From the NCBI RefSeq assembly GCF_000003195.3, contig NC_012872.2:59873695-59937694 (forward strand): a DNA stretch of 64,000 nt, given 5' to 3'. Below are positions 32,520-44,446 of the stretch, one piece after another. Both the position numbers and the translations under genes were made by a program. How positions within the stretch are numbered: position 1 is the first letter of the stretch; every line of letters begins with the position of its first letter. The DNA is from Sorghum bicolor. Taxonomy: Eukaryota; Streptophyta; Magnoliopsida; Poales; Poaceae. The notes below the pieces were generated by a model. That model saw nothing but the letters and a program-made list of their open reading frames with translations. It did no database searches and had not been told where the DNA came from.

Positions 32520-35519
32520 TCATGTATTCGAATCCTGCCGCAACTTCTGAGCCCGATCTCTCCAGGAACCTTTTTGCATGGCCAGAACCTAAGGGCATTG
32601 TTTCATGAGTGGCTTTGACACACACAGAAATAAACAAAATGACAGGAAAACAAACTTGATAGTATTACTTTGTCGCTGATGAGGGAGCTGCTAGGTTCAT
32701 CAGCTTCTATATCTTCAACTTTCCCATCTTCATGATTGGTTTTAAGCTCGTCCCCACCAGTTTCAGTATCAACAAATGAAATTGTAGGTACACCAAATAT
32801 AGCCTCATCATGTGCATCTCTGATTTTATCTTCATGCTTTGACTAGGATAGGTGAAGAACAAGGAATAGGAGAGAGAAAAGCAATAATGGTAAGAATAAT
32901 GTAAAAAGTGCAGAATATATAACTCATTGCTTTTCACTGTATACCTCCACAGCAGAAAGCCGGAAGCTCTTTCCAATATTCTTCACCAGTGAAGCATCAT
33001 CATTAGCAACTACAGATACAAAATAAAGATAAATTATAGGATCTGGGTTGCCAAGCAGAACGCATAAATGGCCACATTGTACATATTACTGCACTAAAAC
33101 CTCACTAAATGTTAAAGCCACCAAGCCATCACAGAAATAGGGCAATCATGTATATCCCATTTTCAACAGTTTGAAGCAGCTCAAGCAGTTGAATTATTCT
33201 CCTGATAAAAAGCAGAGGTTCCAGCAGATTGGTTTATCACCAATAAAGAGCAGAGACGCCAAAATAAATTATTCTCCTGCCCAGTAAGCCTGAAAGATAC
33301 AGTGCTGGCATAAACACTGAACTGCTGAACATGAGGACGGATCTGTTTCCATAAGCCACCCCTATCTGTGCCTATATATACAGGTCTCACGTACTCCTAT
33401 AGTCAATCTAGTAACTCAGCATATCAATCCTACTTACACAATCAACATCGCCTCATATCTTGTATTAGTTCTCCAGATGATTCTTCAGAGAATGTAATCA
33501 TATCTAGGAAAGTATTTCATGCTCAGTAGGCTGTTCTGTCACTGTACAGTCAAGGGACAGTCCCTGCATCAATCTAGACCTCTGTGCTATCACTCTAGCA
33601 ACCAAGAGCTCAAGCTCCCCAAATCCAAACAAAAAGGAAGTTCCTTTTTTCTGCATTGATCGTGAGCCTAAGCTACTCATAAGTCTAGAATGATTGAACT
33701 AATGCAGTCAGTGGACATACAAAAACTGAGCATTCTAGATTCACACAAATATATACAAAATGTAGGGGTAGTGCTATTTTGTTGAGCATAAAAACTGAAA
33801 AATAAGAGGGCAACTACCAAAACAACAATAACCTCTCTAAGGTTAATATATCTTAGCTTTATTGAGGGAATCTGATAACTTGAATACAGAATGTATTTTA
33901 GCAAGAAACATCATGAGATGGTGAAAAGAAAATGACATTGGGCATGTAAAATCAATTGTGTAGCCTTTACTAGTGCTAAAAAGCACTCTACAGCCTAGAA
34001 ATAAAATCACAAATTATAATTCTAGGGCCTACAAAACCAATCATAGGCAGATGTCTAAAATGATAATACACCAAGTTGAACAATGACTAGATGAATAACC
34101 ATGTCATGCAAAGCATCATAAGGAACAATCAAGGCTGACATGATGAACAACCAAACAAATGAAAAGCCATATGAAGCAATAATTAAGACAATGCAGCCAT
34201 GTCAACACTAACCTTCAACGTCATCATTATCTTCATCAAGTGGAGCATCCTTATTAAACTGAAATCTTTCCCACCCCACAGTTGCAGTTCCAAGATTGGA
34301 ATCTTTTGCAGCTGCCAAACATTGAAAAGGAAAGCAATACAATCTTTTAGAACAATGAAAATATCACCAAGAACCATAAAGATTGTAAACCTATCATGGA
34401 GCATGATCAACAGAAGAAATTGCAGCCGCATGCGCATTTCAATGGCATTATGCTAGTGTACCCAAGAGTCAATTTTGAATTTTGGAGCTACATAATATAA
34501 GGATAGCTACATATCCAAACAAAAAAAATGCATATAAGCACTGCAGTGCCTAGATTTATGTATAACCATTTTTCACTGAACAAGCTAGCATAGCGAATGC
34601 ATTGACTTATCTACAATCAGTTTCCAACATTTCTCTACAGTGCAGAATCACATATTCAGTAGAGACATGCTACATTCAAACTAGTAGCCTTTAGTCGATC
34701 GAGAAAGGCACCACCCTAGCAGCCTAGCTCATAATAACTGAAAGAGTGATCACCTGTCTCTGCAAGCTGAAGCTTCATCTTTGCTTTAACTCTCTCAGCT
34801 GGAGTCTGCAAGAGAATCAACAGTTCATCATTCCAAAAAAACGGGAAGCTAACAAAACAATCGTACAGCAGACATGAATCGAGGAAGCAATATGAGAAGG
34901 GCGCGACGCGACCAACCATTTTATCATATCCTTCTATGAGCCGCGAGTAGTCCATTTTGCCTCCATCCCTATCACCGCGACCCTTAGAGCTCTGATGGCC
35001 GTCGTCGTGCCGCCACCGCCGATCCCCATGCCGTTCCCACCGACCTTCCGAGTGCGAGCTCCTGCCGCTCCGGCGAGAAGGCGATCTCGAGCCCCGCGAC
35101 CTAGAGCGCCTACGGGATGCCCTGCGGTCCCTCTCCCTAGACCTGGAGCGGCGCCTGCGCTCCCTCGACCGGGACCTCGACCTCGATCGGCGCCGGCTGG
35201 AACGAGACGGGGACCGGGACCTGGACCTGGAGCGGATCCTGGGACGCGACGGAGGCGGTGAACTGGAGCGACGGCGCGGACTGGATGGGGGCCTGGAATG
35301 CGGCGGCGGCTGTTTGGAGAGATTAGGGAGTTGGGCGGCGGCAGGGGCTGCGCCAGCGCGAACGAAGCCGGATAGGAAGGAGGAGGCGGTGGGCTTGGAA
35401 GGGAAGGCGGCGGCGTCGGATGAGGTGGAGGAGAAGCCAAGCCCCTGCTTGAAGCGGCGGGCACCCTCGCCCTTGCGGTTGAGCTCGTCGTAGTACGCCG
35501 CCGCTTTCGCTTCCTCCAT
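32520..35519 (-). CDS. Arg/Ser-rich nuclear protein (RSRC-like), 353 aa, six exons
   Basis: Minus-strand exons 35519-34917, 34805-34754, 34311-34213, 33009-32945, 32842-32669 and 32588-32520 total 1,062 bp with all phases closing and GT-AG introns. The N-terminus has YYDELNRKGEGARRFKQG. Residues about 75-165 are a dense RS/RRSRSR tract, the type of low-complexity domain that targets splicing factors to nuclear speckles. The C-terminal half has an AERVKAKMKLQL helix, WERFQFNKDAPLDED, a basic-acidic KHEDKIRDAHDEAIFG stretch, and ends SWRDRAQKLRQ. This layout is shared by conserved plant proteins labelled RS-rich coiled-coil or repetitive-matrix-like, of unproved role. Involvement in pre-mRNA processing is inference from the RS tract. 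Confidence 0.85.
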
Positions 35520-35671
35520 TGCCCCGGCGTAGGGGCGTTTTCGGAATATCGTTATTATAAACCCAGTCCAGTGTTATTATTGATTAATTTATGTCCTGAA
35601 ATTTACGATTATCGCTACACTGCTGGTCACTTTTTATTTGAAGACAGTGTTGAGGTCTACATAATTAACCC

Positions 35672-35746
35672 TTCGCTCGAAATTATAAGTTATTTCAAAA
35701 ATTTTAAAAAGTTAAAAGATCTTAAGTTTGATCAAATTTTTATTAC

Positions 35747-35797
<51 letters not shown>

Positions 35798-35914
35798 GTA
35801 TTATTTTTATTAATTATATTTTTATACTATGTATATTTGATATCATAAATCTTTCTAATTTTATCGATAATTTTGGTTTTAGAATGGCTTATAATTTAGA
35901 ATAGAGAGAGTAGT
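35672..35914. mobile_element. Stowaway-like MITE containing a (TAA)n microsatellite
   Basis: Degraded inverted ends: 'cgaaattataag' near the left and 'cttataatttagaatagagagagta' at the right. The interior carries about 16 ATA/TAA units at 35747-35795. End matching is imperfect, so the limits are approximate. Confidence 0.5.
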
Positions 35915-36056
35915 CAGGAGTAGCTACTAAATTAGCCCTAATATATAACTAAACAATTCTATAATAATGAAACTAATATCTTAAAAAAATAAGACATGTT
36001 GATATTCTTTTAGATAATTATTTTTACTACACAACTAGGTATAGTGTGTCTCTAAC

Positions 36057-36296
36057 TACTCTCTCTGTGTTCCGAAAAGAGTGACGTTTTTTACTTTTGG
36101 ACATATATTTGATCGTTCGTGTTATTCAATGTTTTTTGTAAATTATAAAATAAATAAATTATTAGTAGAGTATCTCTAATGATAAAATAGATCTTAACAA
36201 AATATATAATATTTATATAAAAAATAAATAAGACGAATGATCAAACAAGATGTCTAAAATTCTAAAATGACTCTTTTTTGAGACGGATGGAGTATA
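36057..36296. mobile_element. Stowaway MITE
   Basis: Left end CTCTCTCTGTGTTCCG and right end CGGATGGAGTATA resemble the CTCCCTCCGT(C/T)CC inverted terminus of Stowaway (Tc1/mariner) elements. The interior 'gtgacgttttt' and 'aaatgactcttttt' text also mirrors. A TA flank is present. Confidence 0.65.
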
Positions 36297-36408
36297 TAGT
36301 AAAATCTATATCTAATTTTGAACAAAGGGAGTAGCTAATAGAAAGTTATTAGCCATCTCGCTCAAAGGACGTAGCTAACTACGTATTACACTTGATTAAA
36401 AAACTATA

Positions 36409-36618
36409 TACTCCCTCCATTTCACAAAGAATCTGACTAAAATTATAGAGAAAATTATAAAACTTTATAATATCAAATAAGTATCATATGAAAAATATTG
36501 TTAGTGAAGAATTTAATAATACTTAGTTGACATCATAAATGTTATTATTTATCATATAAATTTGGTTAAACTTGAGATAGATTTTTAGAATGTCTTGTAA
36601 TTTAGGATTGAGGGAGTA
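36409..36618. mobile_element. Stowaway MITE
   Basis: TACTCCCTCCATTTCACAAAG at the left and CTTGTAATTTAGGATTGAGGGAGTA at the right, with TA on each side. Typical length (about 210 bp) and AT-rich interior. Confidence 0.75.
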
Positions 36619-36676
36619 TTACACTTGGGGCGCCATGGATTTGCGGATAGACACTTGGTTAGCATAAGCATGCTTA

Positions 36677-36911
36677 GAGCAAGTTTAATAATACATCTCA
36701 CTTGCTAGCTATAAGGTTTTTGCAGTCTTCTCCCAGCCCGCCCACATAATAATTAGTTATTCACTATTAATACATGGTCCACTTATCTCTCACATTTCTT
36801 GGTTTCTTGCCTAAGCTAGCTATAAGCTTACAGTCTGCTTCTTATTTCTCTTCTCTCTTCTCTCCCCACCTCAACATTTAGCCGGCTTACAGTCCACTAT
36901 AATACTTGCTC
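36677..36911. mobile_element. Tourist-type MITE (GAGCAAG family)
   Basis: GAGCAAGTTTAATAATACA and the inverted ...TATAATACTTGCTC, flanked by TTA at 36674-36676 and 36912-36914. Same family as 8154-8384. Confidence 0.82.
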
Positions 36912-36968
36912 TTACAGGCTTGCTTGAGAGGAGCGGGCCTTTTTGCACGCCCAGAGCCTAGCCAAGGA

Positions 36969-37299
36969 GATTTTTTTATTTTTAGCCTAAATTTGAAACA
37001 AATTCCAAATTTAGGCCGGTTTGGAAAAAAAAAATTATAAGTAACCCGTTTGGACCCGCCACCATGCATGGCGGGGCAAATCCACTGCACCCCGCCATGC
37101 ATGGCGGCGGCGTAGGGCCGCCACATGGCGTTTGACGCCAGACGACTGCTGCCGTGGCTGACCCTAACCCGCCACGTGGCGGCTCTACCCCGCCGTCATG
37201 CATGGTGGCGGGTCCAAACGGGTTACTTATAAAATTTTTTTCCAAACCGGTCTAAATTTAGAATTTGTTTCAAATTTGGGCTAAAAATTAAAAAAAATC
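36969..37299. mobile_element. Long-hairpin (foldback) element with 8-10 bp target duplication
   Basis: The two halves are inverted copies of each other over more than 100 bp: GATTTTTTTATTTTTAGCC ... CCCGTTTGGACCCGCCACCATGCATGG on the left is mirrored at 37190-37299. The middle has further CCATGCATGG and CCGCCA(C/T)(A/G)TGGCG palindromes. GCCAAGGA (up to GCCAAGGAGA) flanks both sides (36961 and 37300). Length and duplication size fit a hAT- or Mutator-derived MITE. Confidence 0.82.
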
Positions 37300-37317
37300 G
37301 CCAAGGAGATGGACTAG

Positions 37318-37567
37318 GAAGTTCTTAAAAAAAAGAGATGAATTTTCTTCACCTAAAAACTTTTCATCCATCACATCGAATCTTTGAACACATGCATTAA
37401 GTATTAAATGTAAAACGAAAACAAAAATCAATTGCACATTTTGTCTCTAAATCTCGAGGCAAATTTTTAAGTCTTAATTAATTTATAATTAGACACTAAT
37501 TACCAAATAAAACGAAAATACTACGGTAACCAAATTTAAAAAACTTTTGAGAACTAAGCAAGACCTA
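37318..37567. mobile_element. Degraded Tourist MITE
   Basis: Standard family interior (catcacatcgaatctttgaacacatgca, then taccaaataaaacgaaaatactac) with right end AACTAAGCAAGACCT. The left terminus is eroded. Confidence 0.6.
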
Positions 37568-38071
37568 GAAAACCAAAGGCGCAGAGCCTGCATCTGGCAA
37601 AACATACTTAAAGTTTGACTTTACATATTAAAGCTAAATTGAGGTTTTATATGTTAATGGTGCATTTTTGTTTAAACATACTTAAAGTTTGACTTATACA
37701 AAACAAAACTAATCTGTAATTTGTTGGGAGTATCCCCTACCCTAGCATTTTGCACAGTGCTGTGTCCGTTCTAACAACAGATATAGTTGCATATGCATGA
37801 TAATAAAGGCAAATGAACAGTAAATGTGACATTCTTGCTTTCCAAACAGGCAAACCACGAACATTTTCTTTGATTAAATTCAAAGGAGGACGGGAAGCCA
37901 CGCTCCTCATATGATGTGATAAGTGCTCACAAATGGAATACACAGTAACAAGTTATTCATCAATGAAATATATTTCAGTCTGTCCTGGTGCTGCGTTGCC
38001 AGATTCGTAAATCGTGAATTTCCTGACTCGCCTTGATGGATCTGTGACTCGCCTTGATGGAACTGAAGGCG

Positions 38072-41000
38072 TCACTGACTTGTAATTTTCACTTTTGCAA
38101 GTTCAGCTGCCGCACGAGCAGCAGCAGATGCACGGGTGGCAGCTGCTATAGCAGCTCGGGCTTTCTCCAGTGCGTCTGATGAACTTGGGCTGGTGGAGGG
38201 CATTTCCTCAGCGGGGGAGTGATGCTCCATGGTTGCCACATTGCCCTTAGTGGCAACACAAGCTCTTGTACCTCCAGCTAGTGAAGTCGGAGACTCGCGA
38301 ATTTGATGTTTTTCGGCATCAATGACAGGTGAATTCAATGCTGCCAGCTTATCTCTTGAAGCAGAAGCAACTGGTGAGCTCACTGAGCCCTCAATGATAG
38401 GTGGCTGGACCTGGTGGACTGAAGATCCTGAGCCGTCCTGCATACCAGCACATAATAAATGAGGTGATCTCTAGATTACTCACATTTCAAACTTAGCTGA
38501 ACATATTTAGTTCTCGATGGAGTTATGGATGCATATATTTTCTTCTAAACTGCTTCATCAACTGAAACATGTTTACAAAATCATTAGGCCCTGATTCACA
38601 GTAAACAGCCAACAAACCTTCTACATTACCAGTAGGCATTGTTTTTGCAGTTCTCATTGTGTTGTGCAGCAACCAAAATTAATCCTCAGACATGGAAATT
38701 GTGGTAAGGACGTAAGATTAGACCAAATCCACAAGTCCAAAAAGGGGGAGAACGGACTAGAAATATGGGACACATAACCCTAATGTGACAACGCATGTGG
38801 AATATGCAGCCGACAGTCCAAGATTCCTAGCTGAATATTTGATAGAGAAAACAGCGTCTTGTGAGCTAATGGTTTCTCAGGATGAGAGTAAAGGTACACT
38901 GAATTCCTTCAACTGGAACACCAAATGGCCTATGTCAAGCCCAACAATGGAAATATCAAACGTGCAGTTCCTCAATTATTATTATTATTATTATAGTTTT
39001 TATTCACTATAGAAAGCAGTAATGCAAGCACCTGCTTTGAAGATGTCACATGAAACACCTTTCATATGCATTCATGTCTAATAATCAGGGAATAAGTAAT
39101 GAGTTAGCAAATGCTACCAGTAGATCTTCATATTTCTTGTTGAATTCTGCTTCAGTATTAGATGAATCCCATTCAATATTGTACTCTTGGGCAATAGCTT
39201 TCAAGACTTTTAGCTTTGATTCACCTGATGGAGCCTTCACCGAGAGCTTTTCAATTATCTGTATAAAAGATGCACAATATTTTTGCAAGTGTAAGAGATC
39301 CTCATTTTTGTGATCAATCAATTCTTAATTCTGAAATAGAAAAGGCACAATATTTTTGCAAGTGTAAGAGATCCTCATTTTTGTGATCAATCAATTATTA
39401 ATTCTGAAATAGAAAAGGCACGTGCTAGAGCTTCTACTTACTGTGCGGTTAACACTGCTGTCAGGGCGCAATTCCATAGCGCCAGCGACAAACTCCTTTC
39501 CATACTTGGTGGTAAACAAATTACGGAGATGCATTAGCTCAGGCAAGTCTGAACATCTTCCTGATGCAAAGATTATACTGCCAATTGCTTCACGCAGTTC
39601 TAAGGGGCATTCCCTGCTCCATCATAAAACTAATAGTTGTTAATCATATTCTGTGACAAAAAAGAATCTTGAGTCATGGCTTAGAAATTGTAATTCGATC
39701 GCAATTCATAAAGCAGAACCTACTTTTGGACCTCCACAATAGGGACTCTTGCCAGAACAAATTCACAGAAAAGCTCTATGATCTCGTAGGCAGCCAATAT
39801 ATTTTGCTCCCGAATAATGTGCTCCACCTATGATTAATAATGATATTATTAGAAAATGTTAAGAATAAAAAATGAAAAGTCCAAATTACCCCACCCACAC
39901 ATGCGCGCGAGAGCACACATCTGGTACTGTGTGGCCTTTTTATTTATCAATCTCCACGCTTCGTGTCACAATAAAGTATACAAATCACTTTCAGATGTAA
40001 CTGAGGGTAAAGAGAGGAGGTTAATCTGCCCCTTAATAAGATTTGTCTTCTTGTTTCTCCTCATACAAGTTGAGTTTTAAGTTCAAATTCTATAAGTGAA
40101 AACAAGCATCATAACTTATCTTACACAAATACACTGATTTTTTCGTCATTATTATTAGATAGGTTTTGTATCTATAGGGTTAATTTATTATTAGATGTAC
40201 TAACCTATCAAAAGTAGTAACGAGATATTTATAATGTGTTTTTCTAATATAAGTTATGTTGCTCTCTACACTTGAACATTTGAACTAAAAACTCAACTTG
40301 TAAGAGAAGAGAACCAAAAAAAAGACAAAAGTTATTAAGGGGTAGATTTGACCAATTGAAATGGTTGGGGAGAGGGGGTGTAGATTGAACACAAAAATGG
40401 TTCAGGAGGTTATCTAGACAATGTTCATATGTGGAGCGAGTAATTTAGTATTTTTCCAAGAATAAAATAGTGTGAATTATGACAAGGAAACAGCTAAACT
40501 CCAACTTACTCGAATCCTTGCAATAGATTCCTGGCCAGTCTGAAGATATTGAACCATTTCTTTGCGCATATTTATTAGTTGTAAGTCCCTCCTGTTGCGC
40601 AGCAGCTTGATCCTCGAAATGACGAGATTCAAACATGTTTTACTACATAAACCACAGAAAATAAGTTAATAATAGATCTAAACCACATGAAATTTTGTTT
40701 CCTTCGAATCACACCATGCGTGTGAATGGATAACATTGTGAGCACTAGCACGAAGCATCAACTGATACGGAGCACGAACATAGCAATATACAAATTCCTC
40801 GTAACCAATGAGAACTTCCATAACTGAAATAAAGTCAGTCATCAAATGCCATTGGCTGTTGTTGAAGCAGTGGATCCATGGCCCCAGGGGTACTTACTAA
40901 TCTAGTTTTTCCAGCTCAATACTAGTGAATTTTCGTTGGTTCATGGTGGATTCAGATATCTTTACTGAAGCAGCCATCCTTACTACTAAAAATGAAGCTG

Positions 41001-41332
41001 CCAATCAATATTCCATTACCGTTTCGAATTAAGAGCATATAACATCTTCAACAACATATGGAAGTCCTGAAGCAAGATGTCTTTCATCCTAATTCGCATT
41101 TTAGGCATACATTGAATTGCCCCACAACATCTAACATAGGGCATTAAAGTGGCAATTCGCTTTTCTATGAGGGGAAGGGGCAAAGAAAGACTCATATCCT
41201 TCGGATATCTCATAAGAAAGCACACTAAAATTGGCGATCTTAGAAAGTTTAAATCCACCCTTTAATCGAAACGGGAAATTACCATTTTGTGCCGAAGGTG
41301 GATCGGTTGAAGAGCGAGTTGAGAGACGACAT
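38072..41332 (-). CDS. IST1-like ESCRT-III-associated protein, 321 aa, six exons
   Basis: Minus-strand exons 41332-41283, 40642-40510, 39827-39724, 39613-39442, 39258-39118 and 38437-38072 total 966 bp with phases closing. Residues about 10-180 are the IST1 domain: KTCLNLVISRIKLLRNRR, IARIRVEHIIREQNILAAYEIIELFCEFVLAR, ECPLELREAIGSIIFASGR and FTTKYGKEFVAGAMEL, then SGESKLKVLKAIAQEYNIEWD. IST1 proteins bind ESCRT-III (CHMP1) and VPS4/SKD1 and regulate multivesicular-body sorting on late endosomes. The C-terminal 120 residues are low complexity, ending in an Ala-rich helix (KARAAIAAATRASAAARAAAELAKVK). Whether a MIM motif is present cannot be judged by eye. It is shorter than many plant ISTL proteins. 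Intron 4 contains a 73-bp tandem duplication. Confidence 0.88.
39272..39417. repeat. 73-bp tandem duplication in IST1-like intron 4
   Basis: GCACAATATTTTTGCAAGTG... at 39272 repeats at 39345 with one clear difference (attcttaatt against attattaatt). It lies just upstream (in gene sense) of the exon 5 acceptor and doubles the pyrimidine-containing intron end but not the CAG acceptor itself. Confidence 0.85.
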
Positions 41333-41833
41333 CGCCGGCAGCTTCGCACAAGGCTGACCGCAGATGCACCCGCAGATGTTAACAGCCGACGTCTGTAGCG
41401 TGCGAAACAAGGGGGTCGTAAGACCTTTAAAGGTCGACCTCAGAATTAACCCCACTGAGACCTTAAGCTCAAGAAATCTAAGGTTGGTCTCGAGCTTACG
41501 GGCCGAACTAAGGTCGCTGAAACCACTGCAGCGCTAGACCACGCTCGCTTGCCGGCGGCGGAGGTGAGAGATCCAGCCCAGCTAGCGCGCACGGGTATGA
41601 TGGTCGCCGGCTTCGGGTGGAATCTAGCGCAGTCGGGACTCGGGCGTGGTGGGCGACTGCCCGTGCTAAAGCGGTGAGGCAGAGATGTAGGAGGTGCCGC
41701 ACCGAGGACAATAGCGAGAGGGGCGGCGCCGGGGACGGCGGCGATTGGAGATGTCACTGGAGGAGTCGACGAGTTTTTTTTTTTTTCCCTCGAGTCGACG
41801 AGGATGAGGAAAGATGGATGGTTTTTCTTTTAT

Positions 41834-42027
41834 AGCCTTGTTTAGTTAAAAAAAATTAAGTTGGTCAAATCGAATCTTACGTATGGAGTATTAAATATAG
41901 ATAAAAACAAAGACTAATTACACAGTTATCTGTAATTTGCGAGATAAATCTTTTGAACCTAGTTAGTTTATGATTGGACAATAATTACCAAATACAAACG
42001 AAAGTGCTACAATACCCAAAATCCAAA
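41834..42027. mobile_element. Truncated Tourist MITE
   Basis: Left end AGCCTTGTTTAGTT and the family interior (gtattaaatatagataaaaac, ttacacagttatctgtaatttgcgag) are present. The right inverted end is missing. Confidence 0.7.
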
Positions 42028-42344
42028 AAGCAGGTGAGGTCTCAAAAACTCTCTTGTTCTCGCTTGCTTCGTCAAATCTCAAAATGACAATTTTGTTCTT
42101 CAATCCTTCGATGATCAAAATCATTCTTTGTTCGAGAGAAATAATTAATGAGTCAACAGATTCATTCCAAATAGCAAAAATTAGAATTCTTGATCCCTCC
42201 TAATCTCCTCTTTCAATTTGAGGATCAACAAAGGTATTTTTATTGTCATCTTCAGATATTTACCATTTCAAAATATTTTTGATTTAGTTCTCTACTAATA
42301 CATCTTTCTATATAAAATTAGTTATTTATGCGACTATCTATATT

Positions 42345-42855
42345 AAGCACCCATGGTTGAATGGTTAAAGTGCTCAAGTCATCATTGGTAAATTTGCGTG
42401 CTCAATTCCTAGACATTTCATAAGTGTATCTATGAATTGTGTTCATCATCCATACATAACGAATTGGTATAGTATATTTAACAAGTCAAATTTGTGTCGA
42501 TAGTGAAACTCAAAACATAGAAGAGAATGTTGATTTGTGGATGGAATCAAATATGCATTACTTACATAAAAGAGTCCTCATTATTGAGAAAGAGTAAATA
42601 TATTTTTAGTGTCGAATCAAAACGAGATTCACTAACATATAAATAAAGCGTTGGGTCGAAATCTTCTTTTATGTTAAGGTACTAGTTGTGAATAGCAATC
42701 GATTACCTAGAAAGGGTAGAAGAATGAGAACTAATGAGACTCAAGGATAAAAGAATAACACCTATTGTGGGACATACTATGCACTAAAGACATATGATCG
42801 TTATTCTTTGACCAGGTCATTCAATTTCACTTCTAGATAGAAAAATGAACCAAAG
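42345..42855 (+). pseudogene. Nuclear plastid DNA insertion: trnI-CAU and rpl23 remnants
   Basis: 42347-42420 matches the plastid trnI-CAU text (GCA.CCATGG.TGAATGGTTAAAG, then ttggtaaatttgcg.g.tcaattcct). The spacer keeps 'catccatacataacgaattgg'. From 42530 the sequence follows plastid rpl23, starting ATGGATGGAATCAAATATGC, with 'cattgggtcga'- and 'gggacata'-type blocks and ending 'ccacttctagatagaaaaa'. Gene order and strand equal the plastid inverted repeat (trnI, rpl23, rpl2). Many C-to-T/G-to-A type changes, an insertion near 42727-42757 and in-frame stops make both copies non-functional. Confidence 0.82.
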
Positions 42856-42959
42856 GAGAAATGTTTTCGGATAGTTTTGGGGCCAAAGCAATCGACACCA
42901 CTTGTCATGCATCAAATAGATTCTATTGCCATAGAAGAAGACACCTTGTGATTGCTCAT

Positions 42960-43200
42960 TAGAAGAAAGCTAAACATCTCATGTTTTTGGATGTTTGGTC
43001 TCAAATGCTACGTTGATAAAGGGAACCTGATTATCCATTTGAAAGAATGTATGATGAAGGATTTCTTCTTGATATCCATCAAATAGCAAAGCTTATGTAT
43101 GAAAAAAGACTCATGATAGTGTTGAACAGGTGCATGATATTGTTGAAGAAACAAGTGGCTCACAAATTGAATAAGAAAATCTTGATGATGTGAGAAGCAT
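42960..43200 (+). pseudogene. Ty1/copia polyprotein fragment (post-integrase region)
   Basis: With frameshifts the + strand reads FGLKCYV.DKGNL, then a ..DEGFLL..P..SKAY-like block and a VEETSGSQIE-like run. This is the order seen in copia proteins between integrase and RT ('FGCKCYV...GIFLGYS..SKAYRV'). No LTRs were found. Confidence 0.5.
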
Positions 43201-43617
43201 CAAGTTGAGGAAAGCCATTTAAAGTTGAAGACCATGTCAATTTGTGATGTCAAGCCAAAAAGTGAAAGATGATTCAATAAGAGATATTCCATCAAGCTCA
43301 ATCATAATATTTATCTTTAAGCTAGTTCAATTGGTAGTTAGAGTTAGTCAAGCTAAGTTCAGAGTTATAAAATAAAATAAAATAGTCTTTAAAAATATGA
43401 TAGTTTTTTTGTAAGACGATAAGTTATCAATATATTATCTTCTCTATTTTACTTGAGTACTTTATTGTTGTAGTAGTTCTGAAATTATTTAGACCTTAGT
43501 TGTATAACTATGGTTATTGACTTTTCTTTAACATAAGTTTCCTCGTTCGTATCAAATATGCTCTAATTTATTCTATAGCGGGAGACTAGAGTAGTATCTT
43601 TATAGTGTAAACATGGT

Positions 43618-43619
<2 letters not shown>

Positions 43620-43667
<48 letters not shown>
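43620..43667. repeat. (TA)n microsatellite
   Basis: About 24 TA units, uninterrupted. Confidence 0.95.
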
Positions 43668-43669
<2 letters not shown>

Positions 43670-44197
43670 TTTGCTCCATGACTGTGTGGTAGCCAGCAGG
43701 TGGTGACAGTCTTATCTAGCCTATGTAATCCACCACATTTAGGTTGATTCTTAAAATTTAAGGCTCTTTATGCAATAACTTAGCATCATTCTCATCCCCT
43801 TTTTCATTGCTCTTTTGGGTCGTACCTCGAAGTGGTATAGAAGTTTGGTTGTACTATAATTTTATAATCTTGGTTGTATTTTTTAATTTTTAAACCCTAA
43901 ACCCTAGATAAGAGATAAGAGCTTAAAAACCTTAGTACTCACTTGTTATCTTCCCAACTAGCTATGCCGTTCTTTATTTAGTTTGTATTTTTTTTCTATC
44001 ATCGCATTACTTTATATCATCCTTTACCCACTAGACTTTGGTAGCAGGTGAGTGTGATACAGTCAAGGAAACTATATTTATCAATATATGCTTAGCCACA
44101 GTTTCCTCTAAGGATACAAATATGACACTTTGGAATATTCTCGAATAAATTGTTATAACGATATTCATTGTGCTTGTGAAATTACCTAGTTGAATAG

Positions 44198-44446
44198 TAG
44201 CTAGTCCCTCCATCTCAAAATACTGTGCATCTCGCTTCTCGAGAAGTCAATCTTTTTAAATTTAACTAGTAACAAATAAAATTACATCAACATTTATGTA
44301 TCTAAATAAGTTTATTATAAGAATATATTCTATAATTAATCTAATAATACTTATTACACAGAATAATTATTAACAATTTTTATATATTTTGTTAAACCTA
44401 AACAGATTTAACTCAGTAAATGAGATGGCCTAGACAGATGGAGTAT
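44198..44446. mobile_element. Stowaway MITE
   Basis: Left AGTCCCTCCATCTCAAAATACT and right GATGGCCTAGACAGATGGAGTA form the CTCCCTCCGT-type inverted ends. AT-rich interior; TA flank. Confidence 0.65.

Larger units (their letters stand above)
35520..38071. other. Intergenic MITE cluster
   Basis: This 2.5-kb gap is almost wholly small transposons: three Stowaway-like elements, one Tourist (36677-36911), the hairpin element 36969-37299 and a worn Tourist at about 37318-37567. No gene is supported. The last part (about 37740-38071) is probably 3' UTR of the IST1-like gene. Confidence 0.6.

Noticed and set aside
34995..35464. Pro/Arg-rich frames overlapping the RS gene
   Set aside because: Shadows of the RS repeat; only the 35519-34917 frame splices in phase to conserved downstream exons.
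42347..42420. A functional tRNA gene
   Set aside because: Acceptor and T-arm positions are mutated relative to plastid trnI-CAU, and the linked rpl23 remnant shows it is inserted plastid DNA.
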